Source: Acinetobacter lwoffii (lineage in GTDB: Bacteria; Pseudomonadota; Gammaproteobacteria; Pseudomonadales; Moraxellaceae). Taken from it: a stretch of DNA of 64,000 bases. Both the position numbers and the translations under genes were made by a program. Under the pieces are notes generated by a model. That model worked only from the letters and a program-made list of their open reading frames with translations. It did no database searches and was not told the DNA's origin. The stretch is from contig NZ_JALJVC010000010.1 of assembly GCF_022967985.1 (NCBI RefSeq), positions 43,535 through 107,534 of the forward strand. The letters run 5' to 3'. Positions 9,908-20,382 of this stretch are shown here, one piece after another (within the stretch, counting starts at the first letter, position 1; each line of letters starts with the position of its first letter).

Positions 9908-11443
9908 ATGTGTGGAGTAGTTGGTATAGCTGGTAAATCACCCGTTAACCAAATGTTGTTTGATGCATTAACGATGTTACAACATCGTGGACAAGATGCA
10001 GCTGGGATCGTGACATGTGATGAAGGACGTTTATTCCTGCGCAAAGACAACGGCATGGTGCGTGATGTATTCCATACCCGTCATATGCGTGCTTTGAAAG
10101 GAAATTACGGTATTGGTCATGTGCGTTATCCAACAGCCGGTTCATCGAGCAGTGCTGAAGCACAGCCGTTTTATGTGAACTCACCGTACGGGATTACCTT
10201 GGCACATAATGGTAACCTGACCAATGCCGAAGAAATTCATGATGACTTGTTCAAAACTGACTTGCGTCATATGAACACTGATTCTGATTCAGAAGTGCTA
10301 TTAAACGTATTTGCGCATGAATTGCAAAAACATGGCAAACTGGTGCCAACGTCAGAAGATATTTTCCATGCGGTGACACGTGTGCATGAGCGTTGTAAAG
10401 GCGCTTATGGCGTGGTGGCGATGATTACCGGTCAAGGTCTGGTGGGCTTCCGTGATCCAAATGGTATTCGTCCACTGATCTACGGTTCACGTGAAACTGA
10501 ACAGGGTATGGAATATATCATTGCCTCTGAGTCTGTTGCGATTACTGCGCTGGGCTTTAAAGTTGAGCGTGATATTCTACCGGGTGAAGCAGTATTTATT
10601 GATTTGGAAGGTAATTTCTTTACCAAGCAATGTGCGGCGAATGCTGAATATCGTCCTTGTATTTTTGAATATGTTTATTTTGCCCGTCCAGATGCCATCA
10701 TTGATGGAATCTCAGTGTATAAAGCACGTTTGAAAATGGGTGAGAAGCTGGCGCAAAAGATTCTGCGCGAGTGGGGTGAAGAGCATGATATTGATGTGGT
10801 AATTCCGATTCCGGATACTTCACGTACTTCTGCACTGGAACTTGCCAATATGCTGGGCGTGAAATTCCGTGAAGGTTTCATGAAAAACCGTTATATCGGT
10901 CGTACTTTCATTATGCCGGGGCAACAGCTGCGTAAAAAATCGGTACGTCAGAAACTGAACCCGGTTGAGCTTGAGTTTAAAGGTAAAAACGTACTGTTGG
11001 TGGATGACTCGATTGTCCGTGGTACAACCTGTAATGAAATTATCCAGATGGCTCGTGATTCTGGCGCGAAAAAAGTATTCTTCGCTTCTGCAGCACCGAT
11101 GGTGAAATATCCAAACGTTTACGGTATTGATATGCCAGCAAAATCAGAATTGATTGCATCGGAACGTAGCGTAGAAGAAATCCGTGAAATTATTGGTGCT
11201 GATCGTCTGATTTTCCAAGATCTGGAAGATTTGAAAGATGCGGTAAGAACCACCAAGGTGCCGGACGTCAAAGACTTTGATTGTTCAGTGTTTGATGGTA
11301 TCTATGTTTCGGGTGGCATTGATGCGCAATATCTGGATGATCTTCAGCAAAAACGTAGTGACAGCGCCATGAAAGAAAGCAATTATATTGATGTCAATAT
11401 TGATGCAGCCTCAGTGGATTTGACCGGTGTGCGTGAAGTCTAA
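9908..11443 (+). CDS. purF: Amidophosphoribosyltransferase
   Basis: A 511-residue enzyme for the first committed step of purine synthesis, making phosphoribosylamine from PRPP and glutamine. The N-terminal nucleophile Cys2 (MCGVVGIAG) is exposed after Met removal, with the class II glutaminase domain to about residue 235. The PRPP loop [13 protein letters not shown] is at about 361-373. Length is typical. In many relatives this gene sits in the Pur regulon with cvpA, as here. A strong terminator follows. Confidence 0.97.
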   Translation: MCGVVGIAGKSPVNQMLFDALTMLQHRGQDAAGIVTCDEGRLFLRKDNGMVRDVFHTRHMRALKGNYGIGHVRYPTAGSSSSAEAQPFYVNSPYGITLAHNGNLTNAEEIHDDLFKTDLRHMNTDSDSEVLLNVFAHELQKHGKLVPTSEDIFHAVTRVHERCKGAYGVVAMITGQGLVGFRDPNGIRPLIYGSRETEQGMEYIIASESVAITALGFKVERDILPGEAVFIDLEGNFFTKQCAANAEYRPCIFEYVYFARPDAIIDGISVYKARLKMGEKLAQKILREWGEEHDIDVVIPIPDTSRTSALELANMLGVKFREGFMKNRYIGRTFIMPGQQLRKKSVRQKLNPVELEFKGKNVLLVDDSIVRGTTCNEIIQMARDSGAKKVFFASAAPMVKYPNVYGIDMPAKSELIASERSVEEIREIIGADRLIFQDLEDLKDAVRTTKVPDVKDFDCSVFDGIYVSGGIDAQYLDDLQQKRSDSAMKESNYIDVNIDAASVDLTGVREV

Positions 11444-11461
11444 GTAGTTAAAATCATCATG

Positions 11462-11487
11462 AAAAAGCGGGAATTTCCCGCTTTTTT
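11462..11487 (+). terminator. Terminator after purF
   Basis: The perfect stem AAAGCGGGAA/TTCCCGCTTT with a short loop ends in a T-run. Confidence 0.9.
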
Positions 11488-11532
11488 GTTTTATGATGAG
11501 CCCATTGAAAATCATCATTTTAGGGTTCTGCA

Positions 11533-13422
11533 TTGCGAAACGTAGGATACGATTTTATAAAAAACAAAAATATAGTACTGCCTGTAAGTTTTTGCCTGAT
11601 TGCAATTCTGTTGACTATTTTTATTATTAATACCGTTGTTGGTCTCTTTGTTTTTTATACTGATCCTAGCCAGTCGATCTTCTGGCATACGTTGAGTCCC
11701 TATCTGATTGCTTTGCTGTTATGTGCCATGATGATCTCGGTCATCTATGAATTTTATATTTTTCGGAATGGTGGTTATTCGCTGGCGAAGCAGTTGGGTG
11801 CACGTCGGTTGAGTCCGATGGACAGTATTCCAGAAGAAAGTGCTGTACTGCACATTAACCAGCAGCTGGCAGAGATTTTTCTGATTGATGTTCCGGCGGT
11901 ATATGTGTTGCCCGATGAAGTCGGTGTTAATGCGCTGACGGCAGGGTTTAGTCCGCGGGATACCGCAATTATCCTGACTTGGGGTGCGATACAAACACTG
12001 GATAAAGTCGAGCTGTATGGCTTGCTCAGCCATGAATTCAATAAAATCCTGTCTGGTGAAGCTGCGGAAAATACCCGTTTGAAAATTCTGTATAGCAGTT
12101 TAACTACGTTTAGTCAGTGTGGCAGTAAGATTGCCAAGTCCGGTTTTTATCGAGCGGGTAGTCCTCGTGAAAACAAGTTCGAAACTTTCTATGTTTCAGT
12201 GGGCGCGGTGATCTGGCTGATTGGTAGTTTGGGTGTTTTGATTTCCCGTTTTATTAAATATATTTCACTGGGTGGTCGAACCTATAAAAATGATCGGAAG
12301 ACCCGTCGCCTGATTCAAAATGATGCCAATATCCAGACTTTACTCAGAATCCATGTGCATCATTCTGGCTCCCAGATTTATAGTGAATATGCTGAATCCA
12401 TTTCACATATGTGCTTTGCCAATTCCTTGAGCCCACAAAACTGGCTGAATATTCATCCCAATATCAATCAGCGGATTTATGAATTAAATCCTGCCTTGAT
12501 TCAGGACTTACAGCTTGAGAATCTGAAAAAACTCAAAAATCAGCCTTTGTTTAGTTTGTTCCGTTCTTTAGAAGAAGTGGTGCCTGAAACTGCAATGAGC
12601 TGGAGCTCGCCACAGCCTTTGCCATTATTGCGGCTGTCTCCGATCAGTTTTGCGATTAAAGATGCGATCAAACCACTGAATCCGGAACTTCGGCTCAAGA
12701 TGCCACGTCCGGAACTGATTGAGCGTGCATTACAAACCGCAACTGGTTCTCGTGAAGTGATGGTCGCCATTTTAATGATCCGTCAATATCGTGAATTTAT
12801 TCCGACTGAGGCTGAAGTTAGCCGTGCCATTGTAGATTCATTGCTCAATCTGGACGGGCGGGTGCATATCTCGATTTTCCAGCAAGCTTGTAACAATATT
12901 GGTGGCATGCCGACAACTGTTGCACGCCAGTTTTTGATGAAGCTGGCACGGATTATTCAGGAAGATGGCGAAATTGGCCTGTTGGATGCATTATTACTGG
13001 AATGTGTGAAATACGAACTGAATTTGCTTCCTGCACATACGCCTACAGCACTCGATGAGGTCAAGCCACAGATTGTGCGTTTGATCGACGCCTTGCTGCA
13101 TGTACAGCAGATTAATAGCGGCAACCAGCTTGAGGTGCGGGAGCGGATTTTAAACCGGATTCTGACCGCTCAGGAACTGGACTTATATAATGAAATTTCT
13201 GATGAGCCGATTGATCTAGCAGAAATCCTGAATGATATTGCGGGGCTGTTATTGCGTGATCGCCTCAGTATTTTAGGTATTGCAGAGGCCTGTTTGTGGA
13301 GTGATCGTATCGTGACACAGGATGAGTTGGACGTGATGGAGCTGTTGTATTGGCGCTTGGGTTTTGAGGCAGAACAGGTCGTTCAGCAAATGTTAAAGAA
13401 GAACAGTTTAACCATTCTGTAG
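11533..13422 (+). CDS. HtpX/M48-like membrane protein with a lost zinc site (probable pseudoprotease)
   Basis: A 629-residue protein starting at TTG (AGGG lies upstream). Two membrane helices occupy about residues 15-70 and another lies near 215-240. The layout follows HtpX-type M48 peptidases: a segment ending ALTAGFSPRDTAIILTWG, then LLSHEFNKILSGE where active enzymes have HEFSHILNGD, then SHMCFANSL and HPNINQRIYELNP. The second zinc histidine is Lys, and the region that supplies the third ligand (usually REFLADA) reads RTYKNDR. Catalysis is therefore unlikely. The C-terminal 250 residues are helical with no domain I recognise. Confidence 0.75.
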   Translation: MRNVGYDFIKNKNIVLPVSFCLIAILLTIFIINTVVGLFVFYTDPSQSIFWHTLSPYLIALLLCAMMISVIYEFYIFRNGGYSLAKQLGARRLSPMDSIPEESAVLHINQQLAEIFLIDVPAVYVLPDEVGVNALTAGFSPRDTAIILTWGAIQTLDKVELYGLLSHEFNKILSGEAAENTRLKILYSSLTTFSQCGSKIAKSGFYRAGSPRENKFETFYVSVGAVIWLIGSLGVLISRFIKYISLGGRTYKNDRKTRRLIQNDANIQTLLRIHVHHSGSQIYSEYAESISHMCFANSLSPQNWLNIHPNINQRIYELNPALIQDLQLENLKKLKNQPLFSLFRSLEEVVPETAMSWSSPQPLPLLRLSPISFAIKDAIKPLNPELRLKMPRPELIERALQTATGSREVMVAILMIRQYREFIPTEAEVSRAIVDSLLNLDGRVHISIFQQACNNIGGMPTTVARQFLMKLARIIQEDGEIGLLDALLLECVKYELNLLPAHTPTALDEVKPQIVRLIDALLHVQQINSGNQLEVRERILNRILTAQELDLYNEISDEPIDLAEILNDIAGLLLRDRLSILGIAEACLWSDRIVTQDELDVMELLYWRLGFEAEQVVQQMLKKNSLTIL

Positions 13423-13626
13423 AAAATAAATGAGAACGCGCAGCTTTAGCCGGAATCTGTTATAACAGCAGGAATGGTTTAATTGTGTATTAAAAGCACG
13501 GTTTTTAGCAGACAGCTAAACTTTGTACTAGAATCCATCAGGATAAAAAAGAAAAGCTGAAAAAGTTCGGCAAAGCACAGGCAATCCGGCTAAAATGTTC
13601 AGCCTGAAATTGGTGATGATGAAAAG

Positions 13627-14271
13627 ATGATTGGGCATCAGCGTGACATACTGGCAACATTAGGAATCGATCTCTGGATTCCTAGGGACAGCGCATGTCA
13701 GCCGCACCAGGTTTCGATCTGGCGTGATCAGGCTGCACCTGAATTTCACACCGATATCGTCTTACCACAGCCTGCTTCCGTAGAGGCGTTGGCTGATCTA
13801 CCGATTCCTGAGCCAGAGCCAATTGTTACGCTTAAGGTTGATACACCACCTGCGGCACCGACTCACATTGCACCTGTTCAGGAACAGCGTGAAATCGTAC
13901 AGATCCCGCCATTCAGTTTGCAGGCTTTAAGTCTGGCGCATTGCAGTATCATGATTGATGCAACTAAAATGACCGAAGACACCCAGAATCTATGGGGCAA
14001 TATCCAGCGTGCAGTCCTAGGTGAGTTTCATGAGCTGAACTGGCCATTTCCCTGGGCCAATGTTCAGGATGGACGTGGTGTAGAATCCTATATTCAGGGT
14101 TTTCTGGATGGAATGAGTGCAGAGAAAAATATTATTTTCCTCGGGCCTGTAGCGCATATATCAAATACGAAAATGATCCAGTTGGCATCTTTACAAGAAA
14201 TGCTGGATCAGCCGATTCTAAAAAAACGTTTATGGCAGTTTATGCAAAATAGGACTGCCAGTCTGGAATAA
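13627..14271 (+). CDS. Unknown protein; possible DNA polymerase III psi subunit (HolD)
   Basis: A 214-residue protein with a short N-terminal motif (QRDILATLGIDLWIPR), a Pro-rich linker (about 50-95) and a C-terminal domain. The opening resembles HolD (QLGI-x-x-W-x-x-R), and the end, SLQEMLDQPILKKRLWQFM, lines up in pattern with the final helix of HolD. HolD binds HolC to link the clamp loader to SSB. The protein is longer than enterobacterial HolD (about 137 residues). The resemblance is weak and the role is my inference. Confidence 0.45.
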   Translation: MIGHQRDILATLGIDLWIPRDSACQPHQVSIWRDQAAPEFHTDIVLPQPASVEALADLPIPEPEPIVTLKVDTPPAAPTHIAPVQEQREIVQIPPFSLQALSLAHCSIMIDATKMTEDTQNLWGNIQRAVLGEFHELNWPFPWANVQDGRGVESYIQGFLDGMSAEKNIIFLGPVAHISNTKMIQLASLQEMLDQPILKKRLWQFMQNRTASLE

Positions 14272-14293
14272 TCTTGCTGTGGAATAAAAATAG

Positions 14294-15259
14294 ATGAAAC
14301 AAAAAGTGGTTGTATTTAGTCAAATTGATACTGATATTCAAAACAAGCTGGAACAAAATTATCAGGTTAGTTATATACAACCGAAGCTAGGCGATGTGAA
14401 TCAACAGCTTTTGCAGCAGGTTCAGGATGCTGATGGCATGATTGGCGCAGGGCGCTTGTTGAATCGCGATAATCTGGCCAGTGCCACCCGGTTAAAAATT
14501 ATCTCCAGTGTCAGTGTCGGTTATGACAACTATGAACTGGATTATTTAAATGAAAAGAAAATTTATCTCAGTCATACGCCGCATGTACTGACTGAAACCA
14601 CTGCTGACCTGGCTTTCACTTTACTGATGTCAGCAGCACGCAAAGTGGCTTACCTGGATCAATGGACCAAGCAGGGACAATGGCAGCGTACCGTGGGCGA
14701 AGCACAATTTGGTATGGATATTTTTGGAAAAACCCTCGGAATTATTGGTCTCGGTCATATTGGAGCTGCAATCGCACGTCGTGGTTTTTACGGTTTTAAT
14801 ATGAATATTCTGTATCATAATCGTCGGGAAAAACCAGAACTTGCTCAAGGGTTGAATGCGAAATATTGCCAGCTTGAGGAACTGTTACAGCGTTCTGACT
14901 TTGTGGTCGTTGCAGTAGATTTGAATGCGGATTCCAAGGCGCTGATTGCGACAGCGGAATTGGCTAAAATGCAATCCCATGCAGTATTGGTCAATATTTC
15001 ACGTGGCTCGGTCATTGATGAACAGGCATTAATTTCAGCTTTAAAAGCCAAGCAGGTTTTTGCTGCCGGTCTGGATGTGTATCAGAAAGAGCCGTTAAAG
15101 GAATCGGAATTATTCCAGTTGGATAATGTGGTTACATTGCCACATGTGGGTTCGGCCACTGCAGCCACCCGTAAAAAAATGGCAGAACTGGCTTATCAGA
15201 ATCTTGTTGATGCCTTGGAAGGACGAGTGCCCCGTTATGTGGTCAATCCGGAATTTTAA
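14294..15259 (+). CDS. ghrB: D-2-hydroxyacid dehydrogenase (GhrB-type glyoxylate/hydroxypyruvate reductase)
   Basis: A 321-residue NAD(P)-dependent enzyme. The nucleotide-binding motif GIIGLGHIGAAIARRG is near residues 150-165, followed by the NRR stretch after the second strand that favours NADPH. The catalytic triad positions are seen as the Arg in NISRGSVIDE, the Glu in YQKEPL and the His in LPHVGSAT. The pattern fits GhrB-like reductases of glyoxylate and hydroxypyruvate; exact substrate is inferred. It sits 22 bp after the possible holD. Confidence 0.85.
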   Translation: MKQKVVVFSQIDTDIQNKLEQNYQVSYIQPKLGDVNQQLLQQVQDADGMIGAGRLLNRDNLASATRLKIISSVSVGYDNYELDYLNEKKIYLSHTPHVLTETTADLAFTLLMSAARKVAYLDQWTKQGQWQRTVGEAQFGMDIFGKTLGIIGLGHIGAAIARRGFYGFNMNILYHNRREKPELAQGLNAKYCQLEELLQRSDFVVVAVDLNADSKALIATAELAKMQSHAVLVNISRGSVIDEQALISALKAKQVFAAGLDVYQKEPLKESELFQLDNVVTLPHVGSATAATRKKMAELAYQNLVDALEGRVPRYVVNPEF

Positions 15260-15376
15260 AATGCATCTGATTCGTCGTTTAAATGGTATTAAAAAATAAC
15301 ATTTTCTTGCGTCTCTGCTCATTGTTCTAATGCTATATTCAAGATAAATTAGATCGGCAGGATTAGAGATTTTTCA

Positions 15377-16819
15377 TTGAAACGATTGGCGCTGGCGTGT
15401 GGCTTAAGTCTGTATATGGTAGCAGGGCACGGCTCTAACCATGATTTTAATCAAGTAAATGTACAATTTTCTGTGCCTGATATTGGTACAGGCGTCGGCT
15501 TACTCGATCAACAAAAAGAAAAAATGATCGGTGAAAAAGTCTATCGTGAAGTGCATAAACAAATGCCGGTCCTGCAAAATCCATGGCTTGAAGATCAGTT
15601 GCTTTCAGTATTTTCTCATATCCTGAGTCAGACTCAATTGCAACAGCCGATCGGTTTGCTGGTCATTAATGATCCCCAAATTAATGCTTTCGCCGTACCG
15701 GGTGGCCTCTTTGCACTTAATGCTGGTCTGATTAATTCAGCCCGAAACATGGATGAAGTGGCAGGAGTGATGGCGCATGAAATTGCACATGTCACACAAC
15801 GTCATTACAGTCGCTCTCAGGATGCATTTAAAGGGCAAGGTTTACTGGCGCTAGCCGGAATTCTCGTCGGTGCTTTGGTCGCTTCTCAGGCAGATGGCGA
15901 TGTCGGCACAGCGGTCATGATGGGTTCACAGGCAGCACTTCTGGATAAACAGCTCACTTATAGTCGTAATCAGGAACGTGAGGCAGACCGGATTGGTATG
16001 CAATATATGTATCGTTCCGGCTATAACCCGCATAGTATGGCAGATTTCTTTGAGGTCATGCATCGCTCGACCAGCCGATTAAGCTTTCTGCCGGATTTCT
16101 GGTTTACTCATCCGCTGACCACCGAGCGTATGAGTGAAGCGCGTTTACGTGCCAACCAGCTTCCTGCGGTGAAACGTAATCTCAATGATCAAGACTTTGA
16201 AATTATCAAGTGGTATAGCAGGGTGTTGTCTGGTCAGACCAATGCAGAGCAGCTTATCCTGATGGACCGGCAAAATAATTTTGCAGGCCAGCTTGCCTTA
16301 ACTGCCTATCAAATACAGCAAAGTGATTTTCAGGCCGCGCAGGCTACTTTAGATCGAGCAAAAAAGCATAACCAGAAGCATCCTTTACAGGTTTTATTCC
16401 AGACTGATATTTATTTAGCCCAGAACCAGCTTGATGCAGCTTTGAAAAGTGTAGCGTCAGCAGCGCGGATCATGCCAGAGAATCGAGCGCTCAATTATAA
16501 ATATGCAGAAGTGTTGATTCGTGCCAAGCAACCCGATAAAGCAAAAGTTTTAGTGCAGCGATTTTTAAATGCCAATTCACGTGATGTGAGTGGCTGGCGA
16601 CTGATGCAAGTGGCTGCCAATGCAGAGCCAGATTCGCCGATCAAGGCTGCTAATGTACTGCGCTATCGTGCAGAAGTAGAATATTGGTCGGGATATGAAG
16701 AAACCGCGATCAAATCCTTATTACATGCCCAGCGTAGCGTGAAAAACAATCAATCTTTATCGTCCACCATTCGCCAGCGTCTGAAACAGATGCAGCAGGC
16801 ACATCAATACAAGATTTAA
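15377..16819 (+). CDS. bepA: Periplasmic M48 metalloprotease with TPR repeats (BepA-like)
   Basis: A 480-residue secreted protein starting at TTG with a signal peptide (KRLALACGLSLYMVAG). The zinc motif HEIAH is at about residues 134-138 in VMAHEIAHVTQRH, and the third ligand lies in NQEREADRIGM. The C-terminal half from about 300 consists of TPR-like helices. BepA degrades or assists folding of outer-membrane protein LptD in E. coli; the same role here is inferred. Unlike the M48 relative at 11533, all zinc ligands are present. Confidence 0.88.
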   Translation: MKRLALACGLSLYMVAGHGSNHDFNQVNVQFSVPDIGTGVGLLDQQKEKMIGEKVYREVHKQMPVLQNPWLEDQLLSVFSHILSQTQLQQPIGLLVINDPQINAFAVPGGLFALNAGLINSARNMDEVAGVMAHEIAHVTQRHYSRSQDAFKGQGLLALAGILVGALVASQADGDVGTAVMMGSQAALLDKQLTYSRNQEREADRIGMQYMYRSGYNPHSMADFFEVMHRSTSRLSFLPDFWFTHPLTTERMSEARLRANQLPAVKRNLNDQDFEIIKWYSRVLSGQTNAEQLILMDRQNNFAGQLALTAYQIQQSDFQAAQATLDRAKKHNQKHPLQVLFQTDIYLAQNQLDAALKSVASAARIMPENRALNYKYAEVLIRAKQPDKAKVLVQRFLNANSRDVSGWRLMQVAANAEPDSPIKAANVLRYRAEVEYWSGYEETAIKSLLHAQRSVKNNQSLSSTIRQRLKQMQQAHQYKI

Positions 16820-16926
16820 GGTTGCACTGGGTTTTAAGTTTTTGTATCAGGATGATATAGCAAGAATATATTCAATCAGGCTACAATCTTTTTGAAAGAT
16901 CAGCGTGAATCAAACTGAAGCATAAT

Positions 16927-17283
16927 ATGAAAAAAATACTATTGGGTGTGTGTCTACTGGGGTGGAGTTATGGGATTTTTGCTGCGAGTGCAGTTGAATA
17001 TATAGAAGCGATAGAGCGAATTAATGCAGATTATAAAAAGGAATCGCGTCAATTTTTAAGTGGGTTAAATCCGCAGCAACAGGGATTTAGTCCTGAGCAG
17101 AATGCAAAATTTTGTGGAATTGTAGGACGCTATGTTGATCGTTTATATCAGGCCGCTGACCAGAATCGTGCTTATCTGGATCGTCAGTTTCAAAATATGA
17201 GTAAACAGGATGTAATTGTAGAAGTGAAATCGTCTAAAGAGATGCAATTACTTAAGCGTTATCAGGTCGATTGTAATTTGTAA
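16927..17283 (+). CDS. Small secreted protein of unknown function
   Basis: A 118-residue protein with a signal peptide (MKKILLGVCLLGWSYGIFAAS). The mature part is helical and has two cysteines (FCGIV and the C-terminal DCNL) that could form a disulfide. I recognise no domain. It is convergent with yqeY. Confidence 0.7.
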   Translation: MKKILLGVCLLGWSYGIFAASAVEYIEAIERINADYKKESRQFLSGLNPQQQGFSPEQNAKFCGIVGRYVDRLYQAADQNRAYLDRQFQNMSKQDVIVEVKSSKEMQLLKRYQVDCNL

Positions 17284-17358
17284 TAAGAATACGTCAAGAA
17301 CTGTCTTTGATGATTAAAGGCAGTTCAACGTTAAAGACAAGATGCTAGAAAGTAGGGA

Positions 17359-17805
17359 TTAAGCAAGTTGCGCTTTGATTTTGGCGGAAACTTGTGCAGG
17401 ATCGGCGCGCCCGGCTATGAGCGGACGCAGAGAATTCATCACCTTACCCATATCTTTCATGCTAGTAGCTTGTTGCGCTGCAATAGCTTGCGCAATCATG
17501 GAATCAAGTTCTTCCTCAGTCATAGCTTCTGGTAGAAACTGAGACAAAATCTCAATTTCGGCTTGTTCCTTACTAGCTAAATCATCTCGGCCAGCGCCTG
17601 CAAAGGCTTTAACCGATTCTTTACGTTGTTTAATTTGTTTTTCAATGACCGCAAGAACCTGAGCGTCGTCAAGTTCTTTGCGCTCATCGACTTCGATTTG
17701 CTTAATTGCTGCCTGTAGACTGCGAATGACCGTCAGCTTGGACATTTCTTTGGCACGCATTGTTGCTTTCAAAACATCCGTGATTTGGTCTTTTAAAGTC
17801 GTCAT
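17359..17805 (-). CDS. yqeY: GatB/YqeY domain protein
   Basis: A 148-residue protein that is a stand-alone version of the C-terminal helical domain of GatB. Features include AMRAKEMSKLTVIRSLQAAIKQ at the start and the tail MKDMGKVMNSLRPLIAGRADPAQVSAKIK. The family is thought to bind tRNA but its role is not proven. It follows rpsU by 33 bp on the same strand, a conserved pairing in Gammaproteobacteria. Confidence 0.93.
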   Translation of the reverse strand: MTTLKDQITDVLKATMRAKEMSKLTVIRSLQAAIKQIEVDERKELDDAQVLAVIEKQIKQRKESVKAFAGAGRDDLASKEQAEIEILSQFLPEAMTEEELDSMIAQAIAAQQATSMKDMGKVMNSLRPLIAGRADPAQVSAKIKAQLA

Positions 17806-17838
17806 TATTTATTCCAGGCAATCAATCACAAATTAATC

Positions 17839-18054
17839 TTAGTAAAGGCGAGTCGTACGTACTGATTCACGCGCCAATTTCTTTTGGTAGCGTTTAACAG
17901 CAGCAGCTTTTTTGCGCTTACGTTCTTGAGTTGGTTTCTCGTAGAATTCACGCTTACGTACGTCAGCAAGAACACCCGCTTTTTCGCATGAACGTTTGAA
18001 ACGACGGATAGCTACGTCTACTGGCTCGCCTTCTTTCAATTTAACTTGTGGCAT
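17839..18054 (-). CDS. rpsU: 30S ribosomal protein S21
   Basis: A 71-residue, strongly basic protein with the S21 opening [21 protein letters not shown] and the helical Arg/Lys-rich body. S21 sits near the 3' end of 16S rRNA and helps translation start. It is first in an rpsU-yqeY operon divergent from tsaD, with the shared promoter region at 18055-18201. Confidence 0.98.
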
Positions 18055-18201
18055 GAAGAATCCTCATATCAGTTAGGGTAAGATCTCGGGCTGAATTGCC
18101 CTCAATCACAAGTGAAGGTCAGTATTTTACTCATTTACATCTCATACCACAAGTCTATAATAGTTGCTGCAATAGAATTGATACAGGTTATAGGCAGTTT
18201 A

Positions 18202-19218
18202 ATGATCGTTTTAGGCTTGGAAACGTCGTGTGATGAAACAGGACTTGCGCTGTATGACAGCGAGTTGGGTTTGCGCGGACAGGTGCTTTATAGCCAGATT
18301 AAACTGCATGCAGAATATGGCGGTGTAGTTCCAGAGCTGGCGTCACGTGATCATGTGCGTAAACTGATTCCACTCATCAATGAGCTGCTTGAACAGAGCG
18401 GCGTGAAAAAATCAGAAATTGATGCAGTCGCATATACCCGTGGCCCGGGTCTGATGGGCGCACTCATGACAGGCGCATTGTTTGGTCGTACTTTGGCCTT
18501 TGCACTGAATAAACCCGCAATTGGTGTGCATCATATGGAAGGTCATATGCTGGCACCTTTGTTGTCAGAAACTCCGCCTGAGTTTCCATTTGTTGCATTA
18601 TTGGTATCGGGTGGACATTCTCAGCTCATGGCTGCTTATGGCATTGGCCAGTATGAATTGCTCGGTGAATCCATTGATGATGCGGCAGGCGAAGCCTTTG
18701 ATAAAGTCGCGAAAATGATGGGCTTGCCATATCCGGGCGGTCCGAATATCTCTAAATTGGCGGAACAGGGCGATCCAAATGCATTTGCATTCCCACGCCC
18801 AATGCTGCATCAAGGTCTGGAATTCTCATTCAGTGGTCTAAAAACGGCAGTTTCTGTACAGATGAAAAAACTGGGTGATGAAAACCGCGATGCCGACATC
18901 GCTGCCAGTTTTCAGGAAGCCATTGTCGATACTCTGGTGAAAAAGTCGGTGAAAGCATTGAAGCAAACGGGGCTTAAACGTCTGGTGATTGCGGGCGGTG
19001 TCAGTGCCAATAAGCGTTTACGTGAGCGTTTAGAAGCAGATTTAGCCAAGATCCGTGCATCTGTTTATTATGCTGAACCTGCACTCTGTACAGACAATGG
19101 TGCAATGATTGCTTTTGCGGGCTATCAGCGTTTAAAAGCAGGGCAGCATGATGGCTTGGCGGTGACCACCACACCACGCTGGCCAATGACGGAATTGACT
19201 AATCCGACAGAGGCATAG
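18202..19218 (+). CDS. tsaD: tRNA threonylcarbamoyladenosine transferase TsaD
   Basis: A 338-residue enzyme that, with TsaB and TsaE, transfers threonylcarbamoyl onto A37 of ANN-decoding tRNAs. The opening [13 protein letters not shown] is the ASKHA phosphate-1 loop; HHMEGH near residue 110 supplies iron ligands; [14 protein letters not shown] near the end holds the last metal ligand Asp. A longer frame extends upstream to 18112, but the ATG at 18202 matches the family start. It is divergent from rpsU, a common arrangement. Confidence 0.97.
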   Translation: MIVLGLETSCDETGLALYDSELGLRGQVLYSQIKLHAEYGGVVPELASRDHVRKLIPLINELLEQSGVKKSEIDAVAYTRGPGLMGALMTGALFGRTLAFALNKPAIGVHHMEGHMLAPLLSETPPEFPFVALLVSGGHSQLMAAYGIGQYELLGESIDDAAGEAFDKVAKMMGLPYPGGPNISKLAEQGDPNAFAFPRPMLHQGLEFSFSGLKTAVSVQMKKLGDENRDADIAASFQEAIVDTLVKKSVKALKQTGLKRLVIAGGVSANKRLRERLEADLAKIRASVYYAEPALCTDNGAMIAFAGYQRLKAGQHDGLAVTTTPRWPMTELTNPTEA

Positions 19219-19232
19219 ATTTCAGGCTTGAA

Positions 19233-19257
19233 AAAAAGAGGCTAAGGCCTCTTTTTT
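19233..19257 (+). terminator. Terminator after tsaD
   Basis: The stem AAAAAGAGGC/GCCTCTTTTT with a four-base loop ends in a T-run. Confidence 0.88.
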
Positions 19258-19422
19258 ATTGTGAATTTTTAAATGAAAACTTATAGCAACGGTATGTTGT
19301 AAATATATAGTTTTATACCTGTATTTAGAGCTTGTATATTCTATTGAAACCGGAAAAATAGTTTAATAGCTTAAGTTTATATCATGCATATTTTTACAGG
19401 TTTGTAGCAGAGGCAATCTCGG

Positions 19423-20382
19423 ATGGAAAATATAAATTTCAAAAGTTTTCAGGATGCTGGAGAGGCAGTGTTAAAGTTTCTGCATCAGCATTTTGGCTTT
19501 AATTTATGGATGATCACCCGGGTAGAAGGCCAAGACTGGATTGTGCTGCAAAGTGAAGATCATGGTTATGATATACGACCCGGTCAAGTGTTTCAGTGGG
19601 CTGATTCTTTTTGTTCTCATATGGTCGCAGGTAAGGCCCCGAGAATTGCCCCCCGCTCTGAAGAAATTCCTTTATACGCCACAGCGCCGATTAATCAGCA
19701 GGTCTGTATAAAATCTTATATTGGTCAGCCACTCCTTAAAGAAGATGGTAGTTTGTTTGGAACGCTCTGTGCGATTGATCCAGAAACCAAATCGGAAGCT
19801 ATTGTGCAAGATATGCAACTGGTCGAGTTGTTGGGACAATTGCTCAGTTCGATATTGCAGGCAGAATTACGTCAGAGTGAGCAGATAAGACAGCATGAAT
19901 TATTGCAGGAAGAAGCCAGTAAAGATGAATTGACCGGGCTCTATAATCGCCGTGCCTGGGAAAAACTGCTGCGAGCAGAAGAAGAGCGTTGCAAGCAATA
20001 TGGTCATCCCGCCGCTGTATTATTTATTGACCTAAATGACCTAAAAAAGGTGAATGATAGTTTGGGTCATGATGAAGGTGACAGGCTGATTCAAAATGCG
20101 GCTCAAGTATTACGAGATAATGTACGGATCAACGATATTGTTGCCCGTTTGGGTGGTGATGAGTTTGTGATTCTTAGCGTAGAAAATGATGAAACGGGTA
20201 CTGAAAGTTTAGTGGATCGTTTAATTAATGCCTTTGCAGCAGCAAACATTGGCGCAGCGATTGGTATGGCGATGCGTCATCCTGGTCATGGTTTATTTGC
20301 AGCGCTCGCACAAGCGGATCAGAATATGTTTGAATATAAGCGTCGGAAAAAATTCAGTGAATCCGTGACCAATCTAAAATAA
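19423..20382 (+). CDS. GAF-GGDEF diguanylate cyclase
   Basis: A 319-residue protein. A GAF sensor domain covers about residues 1-155 (GQPLLKEDGSLFGTLCAIDPE is typical), followed by a linker helix and a GGDEF domain. The active-site GGDEF is exact at about 244-248, and an inhibitory RxxD site (RIND) lies exactly five residues before it, so product feedback by cyclic-di-GMP is expected. No EAL domain or membrane segment is present, so it should be a soluble cyclase. Its signal is unknown. Confidence 0.92.
   Translation: MENINFKSFQDAGEAVLKFLHQHFGFNLWMITRVEGQDWIVLQSEDHGYDIRPGQVFQWADSFCSHMVAGKAPRIAPRSEEIPLYATAPINQQVCIKSYIGQPLLKEDGSLFGTLCAIDPETKSEAIVQDMQLVELLGQLLSSILQAELRQSEQIRQHELLQEEASKDELTGLYNRRAWEKLLRAEEERCKQYGHPAAVLFIDLNDLKKVNDSLGHDEGDRLIQNAAQVLRDNVRINDIVARLGGDEFVILSVENDETGTESLVDRLINAFAAANIGAAIGMAMRHPGHGLFAALAQADQNMFEYKRRKKFSESVTNLK

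Noticed and set aside
17298..17326. 11-bp stem GAACTGTCTTT/AAAGGCAGTTC between convergent genes
   Set aside because: No T-run follows on either strand, so a terminator could not be supported.
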